A stretch of 64,000 bases of DNA from Amylostereum areolatum (Eukaryota; Basidiomycota; Agaricomycetes; Russulales; Stereaceae), in the NCBI GenBank assembly GCA_012932865.1, contig SAXG01000012.1, forward strand, positions 62,001 to 126,000. The letters are read 5' to 3'. The stretch's first letter is position 1. Every line of letters starts with the position of its first letter. Below the pieces are notes generated by a model that did not search any database, was not told the DNA's origin, and saw nothing but the letters and a program-made list of their open reading frames with translations. Positions 34,579 through 47,319 of this stretch are shown here, piece by piece. Made by a program: the position numbers and the translations under genes.

Positions 34579-35698
34579 ATGTTTACAGTTCAGTCACGCG
34601 AGACCGTCTCTCGTCGTGCCAAGCCTCCACCTCTGACGGGAAAGGGTACGGCATCCAGCCTGGAACGTAAGGACGTGTTCAAAAGTGTTCTGGACAACCC
34701 ATTCCATATTCAATGGTTGGCTTAGGGTCCTCCTCTGTTTTTGCACTGTGGATCTCATCTTTCCTCAGGCCCTCTGTTCCGACCGACACACAGAATGAAA
34801 TTATTTCACGCTTGGCCTCCCTCTTCAACGGTGTCTCGGACTATCACCTCAGTCGAGAAGATACACATCGAAGAAAGCGAAAAGCTGCAAAGCAGCAGAG
34901 CACAACTCGGGCGCAAAAGAAACAGAAGTCAACCCGCATCGAAGATGACACGATGTCTTTCGACCTGTCTCCGAGCCAGTCTGCGGCTACGGTCCAGGTC
35001 ATTCCAATGGATGATATCGCGCCATCTTCAGAGGTGTCAACCCATACAGCTCTACATCTACCCCCGGCCCTTCAGCATCTTACAATCGGAATAAATGAGG
35101 TCACAAAACGTTTGGAGTCTCACGTTCGCTCGCTCCGCCAAACACTCTCGACCCCCAGGGGGGCCTCTAGCCCTGCGCAAGCTATACCACGTCCTCCCAT
35201 CAAGGCAATTTTCGTGTGCCGTGCAGATGTCAACCCACCTTCTCTGGTAGCCCATCTTCCGCAGCTCGTGGCAGCCTGTAACTCTATGCGTTCGGATCCC
35301 GACGGTGGGTCGGCTCTCGTCACCCTTATACCCTTTCCCCGGGGGGCGGAAGCTACCTTGGCCGCAACCATAGGTCTCCGGCGAGTTGCTGTGCTGGCCA
35401 TAGACGTACGTACTCGTTACTCTCCTTCATCCAGGGTTCTTACCTCTTTTTACAGGCCGGTATCCCCGGGCTTAGTAGCATCGCGGATCTACTCGACGGC
35501 ATACCTGTGCCACGAGCGGCATGGCTAACACCGCGGTTTTTTACCCTCTCTGATCACATGGAGCCAACACATATCAAGCAGCTGCGGACGAGCGCGCCCA
35601 AGGACATGAAGGCCGCGAAGGAGCTCAGGAATGTGAGCCGCGCCATAGCCAAGGAGAAAAGGCGGCGAAAAAAGGCAGGGGATGTTCCCCTATCTTGA
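34579..35698 (+). CDS. POP3: RNase P/MRP subunit Pop3-like
   Basis: Starts at ATG 34579 (MFTVQSRETVSRRAKPPP). An intron at 34716-34768 joins VFKSVLDNPFHIQW to PSVPTDTQ, the typical Pop3 N-terminal block. Residues 60-120 are Lys-rich and disordered. The core, of L7Ae/Rpp38-type fold, includes PPIKAIFVCRADVNPPSLVA, TLIPFPRGAEATLAATIGLR and RVAVLAIDAGIPGL across a second intron (about 35406-35456). The tail is strongly basic (IAKEKRRRKKAGD), suiting RNA binding in the nucleolus. In yeast Pop3 is part of RNase P and RNase MRP, which process pre-tRNA and pre-rRNA. Stop 35696-35698. Confidence 0.8.
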
Positions 35699-36138
35699 TG
35701 GAGCGAGAAACGACGGGTGCAGTCCGAATTCCTATGTGCTTGTTGTATTTAAATGTTTTGATGGGCATTCTTGATCATACTGTAAATAAATCATCACGAT
35801 GTACTCTGTACGGCGACTGCTAGTCAGCGACTCGTCGACGCGGTCATGAGGGCGCGCCCGTCACGTGGTGATGCGTAATTTGATTTTGCTCGAACCAGTG
35901 GGCACTGGGCACTGGGCACTGGGCACTGGTAATCTCAGACACTCGCCGGCGCACTAATAGCATCTCGTAATTAGCTGCACTTTGGGTGCCAGCACTCCAG
36001 GAAACATTGCAACTCGCGCCGATCGCCTTCACCATGTAAGTTACGTGGCAGCTGTATCAAACGAAGGATAAGACTAAATTCTGTACGACTACGTACAAGT
36101 TGGTTGCACCGTTGCAGCAGTGCATTGAACGCATCGGT
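35699..36138. other. Intergenic; short tandem repeat and promoter of dCMP deaminase
   Basis: Contains the heptamer array at 35900-35927 and a CACGTG near 35871. No ORF of interest. Confidence 0.4.
35900..35927. repeat. Tandem heptamer (GGGCACT) x4
   Basis: Four exact copies of GGGCACT followed by a partial GG. Too short and too isolated to be telomeric; a minisatellite by slippage. Confidence 0.8.
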
Positions 36139-37496
36139 ATGCTTGTGGCTATCATAGGAACTCGAGGGTCAGGAAAGTCGACGATAGAACGCTACCTTGT
36201 AGGAAAAGGCTTCATATCAACGCGGATTACAGCCAACAACGGAGAAAGAATCGCTGTAAGTGTATGCACTTTATCCCTCTGTTCAAGCTACCTCAACTAC
36301 CTTCCCGCAAGCAGGATGAAAGTGACATATCCTTCCCCATCCCTTCCGATTCTCAAACCTACGGCGGAAACTCACAACCACCACTTTCTTTCAATGCTGC
36401 TTCGGATATGCTCGCGTATGTGACACAAAACTGGCGAGCCAACTTTGTCACAGAGGATCTGAAGACTGTCGAAGAACTCGGGGCCTTCGTCATTCGCCCT
36501 TTCCTTATAGTCATCAGTATTGATGCTCCTGTATCTACTCGCTTCCAGCGATCGGCCAGGCAAGTCGACGACTTCACCGTTATCCATTCCATACTCATAT
36601 TCCTAAGCGGTTCTTAGTACTGTCTCACTGGAAGACTTTATCGTTAAACACGACGCAGATATGTATGGTTCTTCCCGAGGCAGCATGGAAGGAAATAGCG
36701 TAGTGTCCAACGGCGATCAACGAACCACTTCGCCTCTTCATGATCTTCAGAGATTCGTCACTCTCCACATCGTCAACAACTACAACTCCATTGCTGCCTT
36801 GCACTTATATCTGGACGAAATCAATATCTTTGACATCGATCGCCTTAGACCCAGCTGGGATACGTATTTCATGGTACGTTATCCAAGACTTTTGCGGCGT
36901 CGCGAATATATCACGAGTTTTATATAGACATTAGCCTCGCTTGCATCCATGAGATCGAACTGTATGAAACGAAGAGTGGGCGCGATCCTGGTGCGTGACA
37001 GGCGCATCGTTGCCACTGGGTGAGACCGCGGTAATAACTGCTTCAGGCTCGAAACAAACTGAAGGTTCGACAGCTATAATGGAACCCCTCGTGGTCTGAT
37101 CAACTGTAATGAAGGAGGTTGCGGCCGCTGCAACAGTGGCAACGAGTTCACGACGGAAACTTGCCTATGTTTACACGCCGAGGAGAACGCGCTGTTGGAA
37201 GCGGGGAGGGAACGCATAGGCGAGGCGACCCTATATTGCAACACGTTCGATTTCTTTGTTGTGACATCCTCTTCTGAAGTAACCGGATTTTTCAGGTGCC
37301 CCTGTTTGACATGCACGATCAAGATCGTTCAAGTCGGAGTGAGGGAAGTGGTGTATAACCATAGCTATAAAGTGTATGTACCATTGACCTCCCGCAGCGT
37401 GGCAGCCTACTAACTGTCAAGACCAGGGATGATGCGTCTGCCAAACTTTTTCAGGAGGCTGGGGTTTTGTTACGGAGACACGCTCTTCCATCGTAA
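36139..37496 (+). CDS. DCD1: Deoxycytidylate (dCMP) deaminase
   Basis: Zinc enzyme converting dCMP to dUMP for dTTP synthesis. Start chosen at 36139 (MLVAIIGTRGSGKST), which places a P-loop at the N-terminus; fungal Dcd1 proteins carry such a kinase-like N-terminal domain. The catalytic half reads MRSNCMKRRVGAILVRDRRI, then YNGTPRGLINCNEGGCGRCN, the catalytic HAEENALL (zinc His and proton-shuttle Glu) and CPCLTC (zinc Cys pair), ending RRHALPS. Six introns are inferred: first donor GTAAGT at about 36256; the second, 36560-36617, has a GC donor; the others lie near 36873-36927, 37020-37073, 37249-37296 and 37375-37427. It converges on TTI1 with about 70 bases between stops. Confidence 0.9.
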
Positions 37497-37566
37497 CTTG
37501 GATTGTGCGTAGCTGCTACTCGTATTCTTGTACAACTCATGTCTATTACACGATAGCAATTCCCTG

Positions 37567-40500
37567 CTAGCGATCTAGAATGTGATACAAGTTTTGGTCG
37601 ATATCCCAATCCTTCTTGCGCAGGAATGACACCTCGTTATCAGCTTTTGGTGTTGTCGATCCCAATGCTAGCCATACCGCGTCCTCGTTGTCCGTGGCAA
37701 CCGCCATATAGAGCTCCCTCGCACACGCTTGAAGCTCTTCGTGCACCTCCTTGTGGAGGAATCGCCGAAAAGCGAGCAAAACCTCCCACACGAGCGAATC
37801 CTGGGGATGTACGTGCTTTGCTGCAACGGTCATCGTTTTGATGATCGATCGATGCAGGCGGTGGGAATATGTGTAGGCTGACTCGGTCCCAACGCCGCTC
37901 TTCCCTCGCCTCGCTAGTGCGCTCTGCGAGTCGGCAATCTCCAACTCCTTCAGAGAGGAGCGGAAGATTGGCCAAACGTCATCCCAGATCCTTCGATACA
38001 TGAAAGAACCAACGTGATGCGATAACGCCTCTATAAGTGCGGCGGCGGCGACGACTACGAATGATTCTACGTCGGAAAGCCGATTCAGAATGAAGGGCCA
38101 AGCATGATGGATTGATGATAGCAGCGCAGTGTCAGGAAGGACTGGGGCAGCAGAAACCAAGAGCGTGAGTATCCGCGCACGAACGAGAGTAGACTGGTGA
38201 GTCAAGAAGTAGATTGATCTTGAAACTATTTGTTTCGTCAAGGACTGAATGGCAGTGGGGGGGATTTCCTCGTCGATAGGGAGGTGATCGGACTCATTGG
38301 GTTTTTCCCGCGTGGCGTTTTCATCGAGAGTAGCCCAATCTTGCCGTGGAGTAGGGCCATAGTTCTGGTCAGTCTCGGGTGACAGGGCAGATTCATTCCG
38401 CCCGCGGTACCATTCCGCAAACGACTTCATACACGTCGGCGGGATGGATGGGCTTGGTGGCGGAGATGGATTGCGAGCAACATGGCTCTCTGCACTCCCT
38501 TCGATCACCTTCACAACCTCTCCCAGGACCTCCACCAGTCCATCCACAACGGTTGCATAGCCGTGATATTCGTCCAAACGGTCAAAACACTCTTCGACTA
38601 CGTCTCCGGCCTTGTGCACGACATCGGGACCCACGAGTCGAACCAAAAGCACCAGCACTTTCATAGCGTCCACATCCAGCCATTCTCGGCTGAGACGGCG
38701 GGATACTGCATCGAGCGCATAGTCGAAATTGGAAAGTAACAGGTTGCTGGGAGATGCATAAGAAGCGCTAGAAGAAATGAAATCGAGAGCAGCCAGGCCG
38801 CTGAGGGATAGATGTGCGATAGGTGACACGATGGAGTGAAGGACGGGGTATAGCGTATGAAGGAGCAGTTGAGGAAAGCGTGCTTGAAGAATCCCCGCGG
38901 AAACGGATAAAAGGCGGAGGGAAATTGATCTATGAAGTAGGAGTTGCGAAGGGGCCTGACGTTCTGTGGGAGCGCCATGAAGACTTACGCCTAAAGTCTG
39001 GTCTAGCGCGATGAGCCCTGTTTTATGTTCAGTCACGACCGACGTGTCGGGAGGTTCGTCATCCGGACCACAAGATGTGGGTTGCATATCTTCGTTCACA
39101 TCATCCCATAGGTCTGCCAAATTCCGTGCGAGGCCACGCGCCACCTTCTCCAATTGACGATGACGGCCGCCGACCTCAATTGATGAGAAGTCGAGACGAA
39201 TGCCGGAAATGCCTTGTAAAAGATGGCATGCGCACCACAGGGCGGCAACTCCTCGCGTGTCTCGTCGACTACATCCAACTCTGGTGAACCATTCCACTGC
39301 GAAAAGAGCGTCTTCGCCGCCAGCATTGCCCAGAGCATGCAGCATTGTTTCCAGCGAGGATTGGGTAGAACGTGTGGAAACATGAACGATGGATATGTCG
39401 GGGAAATGTGTTAGATTGTTGGCGGCTCCCTCCAGAGATAGTTGCCCCAAAGGGGCACCTGTGACGGTGATGGAGGGTGTTTCGAACTCCAGGACTGATA
39501 AAAGGCGCCAGCCCCATTTCTCGATCCCTCCTGTCGGCCCAAGAAACTTGCCGATCCCCGAGGACACTGTCGCGAAACTTGTGTGACCGCTACTATCTCT
39601 TTGCCGAGATACAGCGAGTAGGCAAATGGCTTCGATTTGGCGAGTGACATGGGAGATCTTTGCGTCAGACCTTGAAAGCATCAAGCGAGGGATTGCAGAG
39701 AGGTTGTCCTTCGTAATTTGAAGAAGAGTGCTGAGTAGGACATGCCGCACTTTCGAAGTGGGACCTAATAGGTCCTCCAACGACCGCCGCGCTTGATGAG
39801 AGACAGAGTCGAAGGAAGAGAGGGATAATGACAATAGAAAGGACGCTAGGAGAGGCTGGGCGGATGATAGGGTAAGGGAAGTTGACAAGATAATGGAAGA
39901 CGACAACGACGAAAGGCCGATTAAGGCTGAGGACGTTGGATGGGCGACTAGAGGTGTCAGTGAATTGAGCGCGATAAGAAGCTGGGAGGTAGTGGCGCGG
40001 AGCCAAGAAGTAGTCCTGACGATGAAATATGGTTCTACTGGCATTTGTACCCCTACGACCTCGCCGGCGAGATCAGTGAGATCGTCTAGATCTGTAATCT
40101 CGTGGACGAGCCCTGCTCGCATACAAGGATCGTTTCCAACTGACTTGATGATAACATCCTCCATAACGGCCAGAGCCTTCGCGACGATATCTCCGTTGGT
40201 CCACCCCTTCGACAATGTTGTCCCTAGCGATAATTTGGTCATAGTGCTGACCGTTCCAGGGAGTATGGTTGGTATAAAATCGTCTTGGGCGTAGAAGCGA
40301 AGGAGGATGCCGAGGGCATGGAGTGACGCGCGTTGGAGCGGTCGATGTGCATGATTAGTGCATGTCAAGAGGGAATTGAGGGTTTGACCGAGTATTGGTA
40401 TGAACTTTGGGAGCTGAGAGTGGTCTCTGAATATCGAGAGGGTAGTTTCCGCACGGGGTGGAACTGATGGACCGCGAGGATCCTCGTTCTGGCCACGAGG

Positions 40501-41000
40501 ACGCGTCAAAGAGATGAGGCACTGGACAGCCGCTTCCTTCGTCTCATCATCCCTCGCCTTGCTTTTGCCTTTGCCTTCTAAATCGCCAATTACGGCACCA
40601 CAGAACACGAATAGTTGCTCCCATGTCGCGAGGTCGCAGTCCCACCACCAGTTTTCGCACAGAAGGTGTAGCGAGCGGACGAGGAGCTCGAGAACGCGAT
40701 CTGGGATCGCAGAAGGTTGGTTCTTGCGAAGGATGGTCGTCAGAGGGAATATTGCATAGGACACGATGGAAGGTGGGACATGATAGTCGGATGTCTGAAG
40801 ATCCTGCAGGACACTGTGCAGGTTTTCGAGGAGGACCAAGACGCGAGGGATATTTGCCGGCGACAGAAGGGAGTGCTCAAGAAGAGGAACGCAGAATTCC
40901 TTGAACTGACGGAAATTGAGTAGAAGCGAAAGTACAAGGAGTAAAGGCGGAAACATACCTTTCTGAAGACATCTCGCGAACGCGAGTCGATTGTTGTCAT
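37567..41000 (-). CDS. TTI1: TEL2-interacting protein 1 (TTT complex)
   Basis: HEAT-repeat protein of the Tel2-Tti1-Tti2 co-chaperone, which matures PIKK kinases such as TOR, ATM and ATR. A short first exon (MTTIDSRSRDVFRK, start 41000) is joined by a GT..AG intron at about 40906-40958 to one uninterrupted exon of more than 1,100 codons. Blocks typical of TTI1 are FKEFCVPLLEHSL, PGTVSTMTKLSLGTTLSKGW, NGDIVAKALAVMEDVIIKS, and C-terminal HHAWPFILNRLSDVESFVV and SFMYRRIWDDVWPIF. The rest is alternating leucine-rich helices with an acidic/polar loop near residues 860-910. The gene shares a 205-base divergent promoter with ABZ1. Confidence 0.9.
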
Positions 41001-41205
41001 TGTTAGCCTTGGTTGGCGACGTCGGCGACGATGATTGAGATATTAGCGAACGTAACGCCGGGCAATGGCGGGCCGGGAGAGTGAATCGTTTGCTTCAGTG
41101 ACCGGTCATTTTCGTTCACTCCTCGAAAGCCGCCATGCCTTGCTCTGTATTGCACGACCCCTAGACCGGTTTCTCTTTTCATAAGGACATCATACATATC
41201 CTAGA
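41001..41205. promoter_or_regulatory. Short bidirectional promoter, TTI1 / ABZ1
   Basis: Only 205 bases separate the two start codons, so both promoters and 5' leaders must overlap here. No named factor site was recognised. Confidence 0.5.
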
Positions 41206-43600
41206 ATGCCTCGCATCCTCCTGGTCGATTCCTATGATTCTTTTTCCCATAAGTGAGCTGTCTGGCTTTCGCGTCCCCGGAGACAACCTGACAATTCCTT
41301 GGCTAGTCTCGCATCACTGTGTCGAAAGGCGATCTCAGACTGCCATGTGCACATCATCAAGAACGATATCTTATCCATTCATCAATTAATTCCCGTCCTT
41401 CCCTATTTCGATGCCATCGTTGTCGGTCCTGGCCCAGGCTCACCAGAAAATGCCTCAGATGTCGGTCTCGTTAGCGATCTCTGGCATCTGCCTGAATGCG
41501 CACTGCTTCCCATTTTTGGCGTATGCTTAGGTCTGCAAAGCCTGGCAATCGCATTTGGAGCCCACCTGAAAAGACTGCGCGTCGTGAAGCACGGCCAGAT
41601 CTCCCGTATACAACACGATGGTTCTGGCCTGTTTAAAGGCATTGGCGTCGTTCATGCGGTCCGATATCATTCCCTCCACGTGGTTCTCGAGGAGCATGGA
41701 GAAATTGACAACATCGCGTCTGCAGACGATGGCGAGGAAAACGGCAAGGTCGTAATGGCCATCAAGCATAAGACAAGACCATTCTACGCAGTGCAATACC
41801 ACCCAGAGTCGGTCTGCACATCCGCCGGAGGGGTGGAAATGTTTCGCAACTTTTGGCGACTGGCCAATGCATGGTCCATGCTATACAATCGAACGCCGAT
41901 GACCTGGACGCCCAAGGTGGAGCGGCTTGTCGGTCCATCCTGGCCGCATCCTCGCCGCCAGTCCCCCATAAATCCCTCACGCCCATTCTCACTTAGCACT
42001 TTCTCTACCATCGAATTCAAGGAAATCTCTGTGGCAAGCCTATGCGAAAGAGTTGGTGCCTCCGAAGAGTCGTCCCCTTTTGTCCTCCTCGAATCGGCGT
42101 CATCTCCTGGAAGATTTTCCATCATAGGTTGCCTGCATCCCACTTCCGTTCGTATCACCTACCGTGTCGGTGAACCTTTCGTGGATGTCTTCGATGGGCG
42201 TTCTCGAGTCAAAGAACCCCTTGATTCGAGCGGCATATGGTCGTGGATAGCATCTTTCATGCGAAACTATATGGTCCTGGACGGTCCCCTTGACATCCCG
42301 TTCTGGGGGGGACTCGTCGGATACCTGGGTTACGAGTTAGGGGTGAGCGGACTCGACATCCCCCTTCCCGCGTGCAAAAGCAATGTCCACGGAAGACACC
42401 CGGACGTCAATCTAGCCTTCGTCGAACGGAGCATCGTCGTCGACCATTCAGGGGGAACAATATACGTACAGTCCCTGATATCTGACGATTCCACCTGGAT
42501 AGATGAAACACTTTCCTTGATACGAGACCTCTGCACGAAGCCCCTCTGCAAGGACCGTCCCTCGTTTTCCAAACATCCAATTTTTACGAAGCCTCCGACC
42601 ATTGTTCTTCCTGATGAAGCCTTATACAAGTCACGAATCAATCGCGCCAAGGAATACCTATTGGCGGGTGATTCTTATGAGCTGTGTCTCACAGCTCACA
42701 CGCACATCACAGCCCAAACCCGACAGGACACCTCACGTTCGTCGTCTTGGGAGCTCTATAAACTTCTTCAGACGAAAAATCCTGCACCCCATTCAGGGTA
42801 TCTTCGGCTTCATCCTTCCACTCTTCTTTCTTCATCTCCCGAGCGATTCCTTTCGTTCTCTCGCCCCCCTAACATGAGATGCCAACTGCGTCCAATCAAA
42901 GGGACGGTACGCAAGGCTCCTCACATCACTCGTGAGGTTGCGGAAGAGCTATTGGCCGGGAGCCAAAAGGAGGTTGCAGAAAACCTAATGATCGTTGACC
43001 TCATTCGCCATGATCTCCACGGGGTTGTTGGCGATGACGTCGTCGTAAAGCAATTCTGCCGTGTGGAGGAGTACGAGACGGTCTGGCAACTTGTTAGTGT
43101 CATTGAAGGAGGACTTGATCCAGGGTCTCCTGGAGCATCCGAATTGGAGTCTGAGCTGGGCTGGGAAGTTCTACGAAGCAGTCTTCCACCAGGTATGGAC
43201 CTCTGTGTAGAATGGCTTCGACCTCACATTGATCACCTGTCCAGGGAGCATGACGGGCGCACCCAAAAAGCGTAGCGTCGAAATCCTCCAAAGTCTTGAA
43301 GACCATGATCGCAGCATCTACTCTGGCGTCTTTGGTTATTGGTGTGTGGGCGGTGGTGGAGACTGGTCCGTTGTCATACGGAGTTCCTTCAAACATGACG
43401 AGCATGGCGAATGTCTCAATGCGAGCGAAGGCCAGGAATCCCCTGTGGAAGAGCACTGGGTCGTCGGAGCGGGGGGTGCCATTACCGCCCTCTCTGATGC
43501 TCAGGCTGAATGGGACGAGATGATTGTTAAGCTACAAAGTGTTCTTCAGACGTTCTCCGCCGCGGCGACTACCGTTCAGAACCCAACCCCCGACTACTAA
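41206..43600 (+). CDS. ABZ1: Bifunctional aminodeoxychorismate synthase (PabA-PabB fusion)
   Basis: Makes 4-amino-4-deoxychorismate from chorismate and glutamine, the branch to p-aminobenzoate and folate. The N-terminal glutamine amidotransferase has MPRILLVDSYDSFSHN, VVGPGPGSPE, the nucleophile GVCLGLQSLA and YHPESV with the catalytic His and Glu. The C-terminal chorismate-binding half has WGGLVGYLGYELG, SPERFLSF, PIKGTVRK, AENLMIVDLIRHDL and GSMTGAPKKRSVEIL. The Lys in PIKGT marks aminodeoxychorismate synthase; anthranilate synthase has PIAGT. Introns 41253-41306 and 43193-43244. Fusion of both subunits is normal in fungi. Cytosolic, by family. Confidence 0.93.
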
Positions 43601-43887
43601 TGACTTATTCGTTCCTTAACCACCCACCCTCTAGAGCCCATAGAGTATCAATTATCATATACATAGTAGGTTGGCCGCATCCAACTGCATCCCTCCTGTA
43701 CCACACATTTCTACCTGCATCAACTGCATCTTATTTATACATACAATGCACCAGAGTATGTATCCGTTAGAACGATAAAGTGTACACACTCCATAGAGAT
43801 GGTCCTGCGATGGACGACGTACAGACTGCACATAATTCCCCCCAAATTGAAGACATTTATCCCTTAAGAACCAAAAAGAAGCTGACT

Positions 43888-45409
43888 TTAAGCCATCAGC
43901 TCAATATGTTTGAGTTCGCTGCATGTCAAAGCGTTAGTCTTTTCCAGACAAAGTTGAAAACAGAAGACGGACTTTGAAACTTGCTGGCCAACCTTCGTCG
44001 GCTCATACACCGTCACCTCCGTGTCATCTGTGGAAGGCCCAGCAGTCTTGCCCAGATCTACCTCGCGCGCGCGCTTGGCGAGAGACGGGATGGGAGCGAG
44101 ATCATAATCCGACGAAAGATGCCAAAAGAAAGTGGAGGAAATGCGAATGGATGGCCGCTCCGGGAACTCTTGTTTGCGTCGTCGGATTGTCTATCGGGCG
44201 GGTCTTAGTATATGGGCAGGTATTTTGGCTAAAGAGACGAACGTCTACAGTGGCTTCGTTCACAACAACCTCGTGGAAGCCTGCCTTCACGAGTCCACCA
44301 GTGAGGTGCTCTAGCTGTTTACCCGCTTGGACCAGGAGATAGCGACCAGTAGGTGGGAACTTCACGGGGATGCGCTTTCCTGTATTGCGAGCCCAGATGT
44401 GGAGGCCCGGATAGCGAGAACGACCGTGTATCGTCAAAAAGTTCAAATCGGTGTGGAAACCAGCAAGGATCGTATCTTTCTTGTTGTATTTGACGAGGTC
44501 AGATGCCGTTGGAGCAAGAAGATGAGGTCTGACAGGCACTGAGAGACATAACTAGGTCAAGAGGTAAAAAGGAGTACCCATATTGTCCAGCATCTGTGAA
44601 CGTCTCGCGTGATAATTCCATACCGAGGGCAGCCATCTGCGCCAGCCCTTCAACGCTTTGGAGGTAGAAGATATCATTCAGAGAAGATCAATGCTTCTGA
44701 AGCGAAGTTAGTAACTCACGCGTTCTTCATAGAGGAACCCCACTTCTCCATGATCGGGGACCATCGCTCGTTCAGGTGGGGTGCTTGGGGGACGACGTTA
44801 GGAGCGTTCAAAGAGGGGTACCGAGTTTCATATGGAGGGCGCGTTCCCATGCTCCAAAAGAAACGGCATTTGGGATCGGGATCGTGGCCGTTGATGTCGA
44901 GGGGCCGCTCTTCCGGTGCTAAGCGAGCAATGACGCGAAGGCATGGTTCATCTACAGCACATTTTGGCCTGCATAGTGCAAATTAATGGATAGTGATATC
45001 ACATTAAAGGTCACTCACCTTTCTGTGTTCTCCAAAGTGACGCCGACCTGATGTTAGATGGTATTCATGTTCAGCTCACACACACGATGGTTTATGTTTG
45101 GCTATTGACCTGGTACCCGACCTCGGGACGCTCGTCCTTTTTGAGATCATCGATGGGTTGGTTAAAGTAGTCCTCCAATAGGTCCAGGAAGGTGGTGTTA
45201 TCTTCTTCAGAAACCCGATCGTCGTGAAGTAGGAGGGCGCCGTATGTTATTAAAGCGTCAGCAGCCTGATACTCGAGGGTCAGGAGGAGAAGATACATAG
45301 CAAACAATAGAGATATATCTACCTTTTTGCACTCTGCAACGACTGCTGGCGATTCACGGGGCTGGGAGAAAAAGAGATCGAGATCGATAACGGGGAGAGT
45401 CGCAGACAT
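43888..45409 (-). CDS. Isopenicillin-N-synthase-like Fe(II)/2-oxoglutarate dioxygenase
   Basis: Non-haem iron oxygenase. The iron-binding triad is visible: HTDLNFLTIHGRSRYPGLHI (His and Asp), KQLEHLTGG (distal His), and the co-substrate-binding R-x-S in RPSIRISSTFFWHL, which appears once an intron after GFHEVVV is removed. The N-terminus is MSATLPVIDLDLFF, the typical start of this superfamily. Further blocks: ADALITYGALLLHDDRV, PHLNERWSPIMEKWGSSMKN, SDYDLAPIPSLAKRA. At least five introns. The stop at 43888-43890 follows SELKHIELMA. The same HGRSRYPGL/LTGG block occurs in plant and fungal proteins of unknown substrate, so no antibiotic pathway is implied; no NRPS is near. Confidence 0.82.
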
Positions 45410-45719
45410 AATACTAAACGCTTGAGTCAAGACTTAATCGAGCCTTTGTGATCTTTGAAAGATATTATTAGTATGCATCAACGTCGAGCACAGCGTCGTG
45501 GTGAGAATCGTGGTACTATTGCTTACCTCGCTGTGATGGAACAGAGACGAAAAGTTGAACAGAACAATGCAACATTGCGCACTCTCATTGAAAGAGCGCC
45601 CAATAGTTACGTAATCTGATCGAGCCGTTCTCCGGAGTCGCGAGGTTCACTCATGCTCTTTCCTCCATACACCCCTTGCTCCTCGCACTTGCCACTCCCA
45701 TCCATACCTGCTATTCACA
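45410..45719. promoter_or_regulatory. Divergent promoter region, dioxygenase / UBC12
   Basis: About 310 bases between the two starts. No named site recognised. Confidence 0.4.
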
Positions 45720-46543
45720 ATGCTCAAGGTAAAACTAAGCTCAGTGAACCTTCATATCTGCTAACGCATCACATTGTAGATCTGGACTATGAAGAAGAAC
45801 GAAGAGGCGGCGGCGAAGAAGAAGCCAAAGACGAGTGCGGCTCAGATTCGCGTCCAGAAAGGTGCATCGCGACGGATCCTTTCTATCTGTAGTGACTTAT
45901 ATCTTGTAAACTCCAGATCTCACAGAGCTCGATCTGCCATCTACCATGTCGACTCATTTTCCTGATCCTGCTGACCTCCTCAACTTCACCCTCACGATTA
46001 CCCCAGATGAAGGTATACAATCCTCAATCTAGAGTCTGTCCGCTTCACGGACGCTTTATTTGATCAGGCATGTACAAGGGCGGCGCGTTCAAATTCTCCT
46101 TCACCATTAATACGAATTATCCGCATGAGCCACCGAAAGTCAAGTGCACACAAACGGTGCGTGTGGGCTGCATATTTCTGATCCATGTCGCCCTGTTCAT
46201 AACGTGTCCTCATTTGATCCATAGATTTATCATCCAAATGTTGATCTGGAAGGCAACGTGTGTTTGAACATCCTCCGAGAAGACTGGAAACCAGTACTCA
46301 ACCTCAACTCGGTCATGGTTGGGCTGCAATATCTATTCCTGGAACCTAACGCGGATGACCCTTTGAACAAAGGTGCGTTATTGTCGGATGTTGACGCATC
46401 TAGCTTCTCAACGCTCTCTTGTCTGTGCAGAGGCTGCCGAGGAACTGCGAAAAAACCGCGATCAATTCACGCACAACGTTAAGCAATCTATGCGAGGCAG
46501 TCATATCAAAGGAGTCCAGTACGATAAAGTCGCAGTCCAGTAA
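45720..46543 (+). CDS. UBC12: NEDD8-conjugating enzyme E2
   Basis: Transfers NEDD8/Rub1 to cullins, activating SCF-type ubiquitin ligases. The start [12 protein letters not shown] is assembled from a nine-base first exon (ATGCTCAAG, 45720-45728) and the next exon after an intron; the N-terminal extension is the docking peptide for E1 and Dcn1 in this family. Further blocks are [62 protein letters not shown], the active-site segment [18 protein letters not shown] (catalytic Cys after NV), [19 protein letters not shown] and the end [11 protein letters not shown]. Four further introns of about 50-60 bases separate these. Its length matches Ubc12 rather than generic E2s. Confidence 0.94.
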
Positions 46544-46758
46544 CGCTACTCATGTTACATTGTATTTCTCTTCTACCCTGATATCCCCCCGCCCACGTCT
46601 TTCATCATCCACTTGCTTTCGTGCTCAATATCCTAATGCATACACATCCATTTACGCTCTCTACAATCTTTATAGAATGCATACATACCCTTGGTCCACC
46701 GCCATGCATTGGGATGCACACATCTCCCCCGGCGCCTCTATATCACGCCCGTGCGCAA

Positions 46759-47319
46759 CTAACTTCCCCTATATGTTGTGTAAGAGTACGGGCTAATGAG
46801 CAAAGGGATGTGATAATGCTCTTCGGGGTTCAGCACCTGGAATGGGATCTGCATTGATCGTCAGCACTGAGGCATATACTATCTGACGGGACAACCCTGG
46901 CCTCGACCCATGGATAGAAAGACTGGCGCTGTGAGTGCTCAAAATATGCCTTGGTCTTGAAGACGATCTTGTACAGGCCACCAGGTTTAAGCTGCGTATG
47001 ATTCTCACCAGCTTCTACACTGTTTTGTGGAGGAAGGAGATCCATGCATCGACCGTCTGCATTGGTTTCGCTGGACACGGTGTAAGAGCGAGTAACACAA
47101 CGACAGAGAGACCTTGCCCACCCCGCCGCAAGAGGTTCCCAAACAACGGCTCCACCTTCGAACGACGGTGTGTGATATTCTTGGAGTTGTATCTTAACGC
47201 CTGCGGCGGGCTTTCCCAGCGACGAGTCGAGCACTTGGCCATTTTACACCGATGTGAATGAACATTTGACAGATCCGAAGGTAGAACTCACCGTGGCAGG
47301 TTATAGGTGACTTGGACAT
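46759..47319 (-). CDS. 5-hydroxyisourate hydrolase (transthyretin-like)
   Basis: Acts after urate oxidase, hydrolysing 5-hydroxyisourate to OHCU in purine breakdown. The start [18 protein letters not shown] spans an intron and contains the catalytic His of the N-terminal TCHVLD motif. Then come [15 protein letters not shown] with the conserved Arg, [25 protein letters not shown], and the diagnostic C-terminus [19 protein letters not shown], reached by splicing from GTTGTC to ATGCAG near 46830-46877. Three introns. The final YRGS is the family signature, and no PTS1 peroxisomal signal follows it, suggesting cytosolic location. Confidence 0.92.

Noticed and set aside
35900..35927. Heptamer array as telomeric sequence
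   Set aside because: Only four units, different from the TTAGGG telomere unit of basidiomycetes, and internal between genes.
43888..45409. A beta-lactam biosynthetic cluster suggested by the isopenicillin-N-synthase-like gene
   Set aside because: No ACV synthetase or acyltransferase is near. The neighbours are housekeeping genes, and this sequence type is common in organisms that make no beta-lactam.
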